The translations under genes and the position numbers were made by a program. A DNA stretch of 64,000 bases from Herbaspirillum sp. Sphag64. GTDB taxonomy: Bacteria; Pseudomonadota; Gammaproteobacteria; Burkholderiales; Burkholderiaceae_D. Location: the NCBI RefSeq assembly GCF_014192645.1, contig NZ_JACHYE010000002.1:62001-126000 (forward strand), written 5' to 3'. This document shows, piece by piece, positions 61,301 through 64,000 of the stretch; the first letter of the stretch is position 1, and every line of letters starts with the position of its first letter. Under the pieces are notes generated by a model that worked only from the letters and a program-made list of their open reading frames with translations, ran no database searches and was not told where the DNA came from.

Positions 61301-64000
61301 GTAATCTGACCATACCCCGTGCCAGCGACTGACACCGCATCACTAGTTCCGCTGAGAACAACATTGTCACTCACGCCGTTAAGCACCACGGAGTCAGACG
61401 TACCGTTACCAGCCAAGGTCACAGTATTCGCATTGCCATTCACCGTCAGCGATAAGGCGTTACCCGTTACAGTGATCGCATTACCATTACCATTCGCAGT
61501 GATCGCACTGGAAGTGGCACTCATTGCATATGAACCGTTATTACCGCTGGCAGTGACGGTGTCGTGGCTTCCACTAACGTTTATGGATTCGTTGTCACCA
61601 TTAGTATTGAGTACCGAATTATTACCAGCGAGCGTTGTCTGGAAGCTACCACCATTGATTGTCAATTGATCGTTATTGCCCAGAGTGACCGTCTCACTGG
61701 TGCCATCCAGCGTAGCCTGAGTGCCGTCAACAACATTCACACTGCCGTTGGCGTTGGTCAGCACATCGTTCAGTCCCGACAGCGTTACAGTATCCCCTTG
61801 ACCATTGCCATTGAGATTGTCGTTGTTACCTGCGATAGACAACGTATCGTTGTTACCTGCTGCGACCACCGCTGAATTACTACCAGTAAAGCTCACGCTA
61901 TTGCCGTTACCGTTGAACGTCACATTGTCGTTACTGCCTGTCATGGAAACGGTATTGGAATCACCTTGCCCCATCAACGATGATGTCGATGCTGTCAGTG
62001 TCAGCGTGTTTGACAAGCCATTCACAGCAACAGTATCCAAGGTGCCTGAGACAGAAAGCGTATTGTTGTTACCAGAAACAGTGACGGCCGAGCTGTTACC
62101 TGTAAAGTTCAAGCTATCACTTTGACCGTTGACTGCTACCGTGTCATTACTCCCCTGGACAGACAAGATATTGGTACTGCCATTGATGGTCACAGTACTG
62201 TTGTTGCCAGTCACAGTATCGTTGCCTGTGTTGACCGCAATAGTATTAGTACCCTGGTTCACGACAACTGTGTCAGCGCCATTACCCAGTACAATATTAT
62301 TAATACCATTGCCAACAGCTAGCTGATCATTCCCGTTGCCAAGCGTGATGTTGAAACCGCCACTGCCAACCGCAATCGTGTCGGCACCATTACCTAAGCT
62401 GACGGTGCCACCACCATTGCCAACCGTCACCTGGTCATTGCCATCGCCTGCAGTAATTGTGTCGCTACCATTTCCTGCTGTGACTGTATCGCTGCCTTCA
62501 CCGAGCGCAACGGAGTTGCTACCGTTACCTACAACAATGGCATCGTTACCATTGTTACTGGCCAGATTGAGCGTGCTATTGCCATTGCCCAAGGTAATGG
62601 ATTCAGTACCACCGCCATTACTGTTGACATTGAGATTAGCATTATCCGAATCACCAGTTACGACGCTATTACCCTGTCCAAACGTAATTGAATCAGCGGC
62701 ATTGCCAAGGGAATAGGTGTCGTTACCAGCACCACCGATCAATTGATCTTCGCCTGCTCCCACCACCAAGATGTCATTACCAGCATTAGCTGTAATCACG
62801 TCACTCAGTGTGTTACCAGTGAGAATCAAGTTAGCAGCACCCATTCCTGTCAATGCTTGTACATTCGCCGATGCCGTATAGTTCACGGACGTTGTAATCG
62901 TATTGCTAGCTGCACCGCTCTGGGCGTCGACCACGTCAGATACGTTGTTGACGACAAAATTATCATTGCCTGAACCACCAACAAGGGTAGCGACACCGGC
63001 TCCCGCTATCAAAGTATCATTTCCGCTATTTGCAGTGATGACGTTTGTTTCGCTATTACCAGTCAATGTGAGATTGGCATTACCAGTGCCTGTGATATTG
63101 CTCACACCGTTAGAAGCGGTATATGTGACCGATGTGAGTTCTGTATTCTTAACGCTACCGCTCAACACCTCGACAACGTCAGCTACATTGTTAATAACGA
63201 AGGTATCGTTACCAGAGTTGCCGATCAACGTATCCACACCACTATTGGAAGTAATGACGTCATTGAGGGTATTACCGGTAAGGGTCAGGTTTGCACTACC
63301 AGTACCAGTCAAAGCCTGAACGTTCGCGACGGCCGAATAAGTCACTGAGGTAGTGATTGTGTTGCTCTTTGCCCCGCTCTGCGCCTGCACCACATCCGCA
63401 GTATTGTTCACGACAAAATTATCGTTACCCAGACCACCGATCAGTGTAGCCACACCGGAGCCAGCGACTAGATTATCGTCACCGTTTCCTGCAGTAATTT
63501 GAGCAACGCCTGCACCGCCTTGCAGCAAATCGTTGCCATTTCCCGCAAAGATCTCGATTGAACTATTCCCTGCAATTACGCTGTCATTTCCATCACCGAC
63601 AGAGATAAGGTCATTTCCGTTTCCAGCATAGATAAGATCATTACCGTTACCGGCAAAAATGATGTCATTGCCGCCACCTGCAAATATATTGTCTGCACCG
63701 TTGCCAGCAACGATCAGATCTGTACCACCACCAGTGTAGATAACGTCATTCCCATCGCCAACTTTGATGACATCCTTGCCGTTACCTGCATAAATTACAT
63801 CGTTACCCTTACCCACAGTGATAGTGTCATCTCCATCTCCAGAGAACACAACATCGGTACCATTACCCCCCGTAATCGTTGTATTACCGATGTTACCCAG
63901 TAAAACACCGTCTCCAGACACTACTGCGTTAGACGCACTCGGGGTCTGCGCAACGATACTGGTCGTACCATTCGCATTTGTTATTTGCACCTGATTAGAC
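58324..64000 (-). CDS. Giant RTX repeat protein secreted by the type I system (5' edge cut)
   Basis: At least 1,891 codons, open to the right window edge; the last base is G followed by codons for SNQVQITNANGTTS, so an ATG may straddle the edge. The protein is almost free of Cys and Pro and is built of RTX-type nonapeptides (GNGNDVIYAG, GGSGNDNFVV), which form Ca2+-binding beta-rolls. A middle section of about 400 residues (NGNSVSFTGSNSAVVAAGNN) keeps the periodicity but drops most aspartates. Larger modules also repeat (GVATLIGGSGNDNFVVNN, SYTASANVQALTGTGSANLT, GGGVETITLGNGNSSLNLAS). The C-terminal 100 residues (LWFTKSGKDLIVSVIGTSTK, VASWFSS, VQALVSAMASF) look like the RTX secretion signal. 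A surface or adhesin-like role is likely; enzyme domains are not seen. Confidence 0.88.
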   Translation of the reverse strand, partial: SNQVQITNANGTTSIVAQTPSASNAVVSGDGVLLGNIGNTTITGGNGTDVVFSGDGDDTITVGKGNDVIYAGNGKDVIKVGDGNDVIYTGGGTDLIVAGNGADNIFAGGGNDIIFAGNGNDLIYAGNGNDLISVGDGNDSVIAGNSSIEIFAGNGNDLLQGGAGVAQITAGNGDDNLVAGSGVATLIGGLGNDNFVVNNTADVVQAQSGAKSNTITTSVTYSAVANVQALTGTGSANLTLTGNTLNDVITSNSGVDTLIGNSGNDTFVINNVADVVEVLSGSVKNTELTSVTYTASNGVSNITGTGNANLTLTGNSETNVITANSGNDTLIAGAGVATLVGGSGNDNFVVNNVSDVVDAQSGAASNTITTSVNYTASANVQALTGMGAANLILTGNTLSDVITANAGNDILVVGAGEDQLIGGAGNDTYSLGNAADSITFGQGNSVVTGDSDNANLNVNSNGGGTESITLGNGNSTLNLASNNGNDAIVVGNGSNSVALGEGSDTVTAGNGSDTITAGDGNDQVTVGNGGGTVSLGNGADTIAVGSGGFNITLGNGNDQLAVGNGINNIVLGNGADTVVVNQGTNTIAVNTGNDTVTGNNSTVTINGSTNILSVQGSNDTVAVNGQSDSLNFTGNSSAVTVSGNNNTLSVSGTLDTVAVNGLSNTLTLTASTSSLMGQGDSNTVSMTGSNDNVTFNGNGNSVSFTGSNSAVVAAGNNDTLSIAGNNDNLNGNGQGDTVTLSGLNDVLTNANGSVNVVDGTQATLDGTSETVTLGNNDQLTINGGSFQTTLAGNNSVLNTNGDNESINVSGSHDTVTASGNNGSYAMSATSSAITANGNGNAITVTGNALSLTVNGNANTVTLAGNGTSDSVVLNGVSDNVVLSGTSDAVSVAGTGYGQITGGSGNDTYTLENAADTLVLGQGNSLVTDTDNANVTLSTNGGGVETINLGNGNNSLNLSNNSGNDQITLGDGQNIVTLGSGNDIVTLGNGNDNVTAGSGSVQIVAGNGNDVLQGGGQSSQLTVGNGNDTLIAGSGVATLIGGSGNDVFVVNNAADVVEAQSSADSNVIETSVSYTASSNVQILTAIGSGDVTLTANGLNDTLTANTGNDTLVAGSSYDQLIGGAGNDTYDLGNAGDAIVLGQGNSVVTADTGNANLSLSSNGGGVETITLANGNSSLNLASNNSNDQITLGNGQNNVSLGNGNDVLTAGSGNDTIVVGNGNNTIQLGDGADQVTVGSGNNAITLGNGNDTVVGGSGAEQIVAGNGNDVLQGGGQASQITVGSGNDTLIAGSGVATLTGGSGNDNFVVNNIADVVKAQSGAKSNTITTSVSYTASANVQALTGTGSANLTLTGNTLSDVITSNSGVDTLIGNSGNDTFVINNVADTVDALDNSSNNTELTSVSYTASDEVVNLTGIGTANLTLTGNAWADVITANAGNDTLVAGTAYDQLIGGAGNDTYVLGNADDDITLGQGTSVVTGDTGNADVNLTSNGGGVETIKLGDGNSSIDLSSNNSNDQITLGNGDTNVLLGGGNDVVTTGTGGDSITAGDGNDQVTMNGNGSVTLGNGTDSVTVGNAGGTTVTVGNGNDTISIGNGYKVVTVGDGNDNISLGTGTSNITLGKGTDVVTSGSGYNQTNGVNGNYNITLGDGGTNLTVGDGKDVVIAGNGFDVITAGNGNDSVTAGNGGASITLGNGNDTVYAGNGSNTIQVGDGTDTITVGNGASSINTGNGNEVITLGNGGNFVDLGNGNDTVVLGNKKDTVDMGSGADTIVVTANAGNTKDVEQAKLQVNSGGTSELLFADASSSQLWFTKSGKDLIVSVIGTSTKIDVASWFSSTSNQVQSIVASDGKTLADTQVQALVSAMASFSAPAAGSTALPAAYESKLEPVIAANWH

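Noticed and set aside
58483-63319. Several long plus-strand frames opposite the RTX gene
   Set aside because: They are the mirror of a biased repeat codon pattern (low-complexity Ile/Val/Thr/Pro strings), have no ribosome sites, and the minus-strand frame is continuous with RTX features.
58324-64000. CRISPR-like look of the dense DNA repeats
   Set aside because: The repeats vary in spacing and sequence, stay in one reading frame and encode RTX nonapeptides; there are no constant repeat units with unique spacers and no cas genes.

Overview
The window looks like a chromosomal segment of a betaproteobacterium of the order Burkholderiales, probably close to the Oxalobacteraceae (Herbaspirillum-like). 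The reasons are the adjacent parE-parC pair, the moderate-to-high GC of the core genes, the style of the LysR, MocR and DUF2917 genes, and a catabolic operon whose gene order matches what I recall of the Herbaspirillum seropedicae fde (flavonoid degradation) operon. This assignment is inference from gene content; no rRNA is present.

Layout. 1-3151: end of parE, then parC. 3258-8160: a secreted beta-carbonic anhydrase, a small heat-shock protein whose leader looks like a ROSE RNA thermometer, a LysR/tautomerase divergent pair, an aminotransferase and a RidA protein. 8309-12859: a translationally coupled operon (threonine dehydratase-like, DUF2917, LysE exporter, DMT exporter) divergent from a MocR regulator. 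12868-24242: an eleven-gene minus-strand aromatic catabolic operon read from an outer-membrane channel at 22963 down to an epimerase-like dehydrogenase, with a divergent NodD-like LysR regulator. 24426-35637: htpG, a FUSC-like membrane protein, an acetyltransferase, a glycine-zipper lipoprotein, a short-chain dehydrogenase, one broken and one intact chemotaxis receptor, a deoxyinosine glycosylase, a secreted alpha/beta hydrolase and a spermidine synthase-like protein.

35762-53151 is an accessory region that starts just after a tRNA-Lys(CTT) gene. It holds an IS3-type transposase remnant, an OLD-family ATPase/TOPRIM gene, a 25-nt tmRNA- or tRNA-like 3' end that looks like an attachment-site scar, an orphan protein with a YHFT motif, the decapitated end of a serine recombinase operon with two ParB-HTH-like companions, a prophage tail-to-lysis remnant (tape measure, tail proteins, holin, lysozyme) and an AT-rich gene for a secreted double alpha/beta-hydrolase.

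53176-64000 is a minus-strand type I secretion locus. A giant Asn/Gly/Asp-rich RTX protein (at least 1,891 codons, running to the window edge) is followed, after a strong UUCG terminator, by the ABC exporter, the HlyD-type adaptor and the TolC-type outer-membrane protein that most likely export it.

The items I would examine first are the ROSE-like thermometer, the fde-like operon and its operator, the RTX/type I locus with its 3.3-kb-spaced internal duplication, the secreted hydrolase pair at 31081 and 51460, and the patchwork of recombination junctions between 36 and 42 kb.
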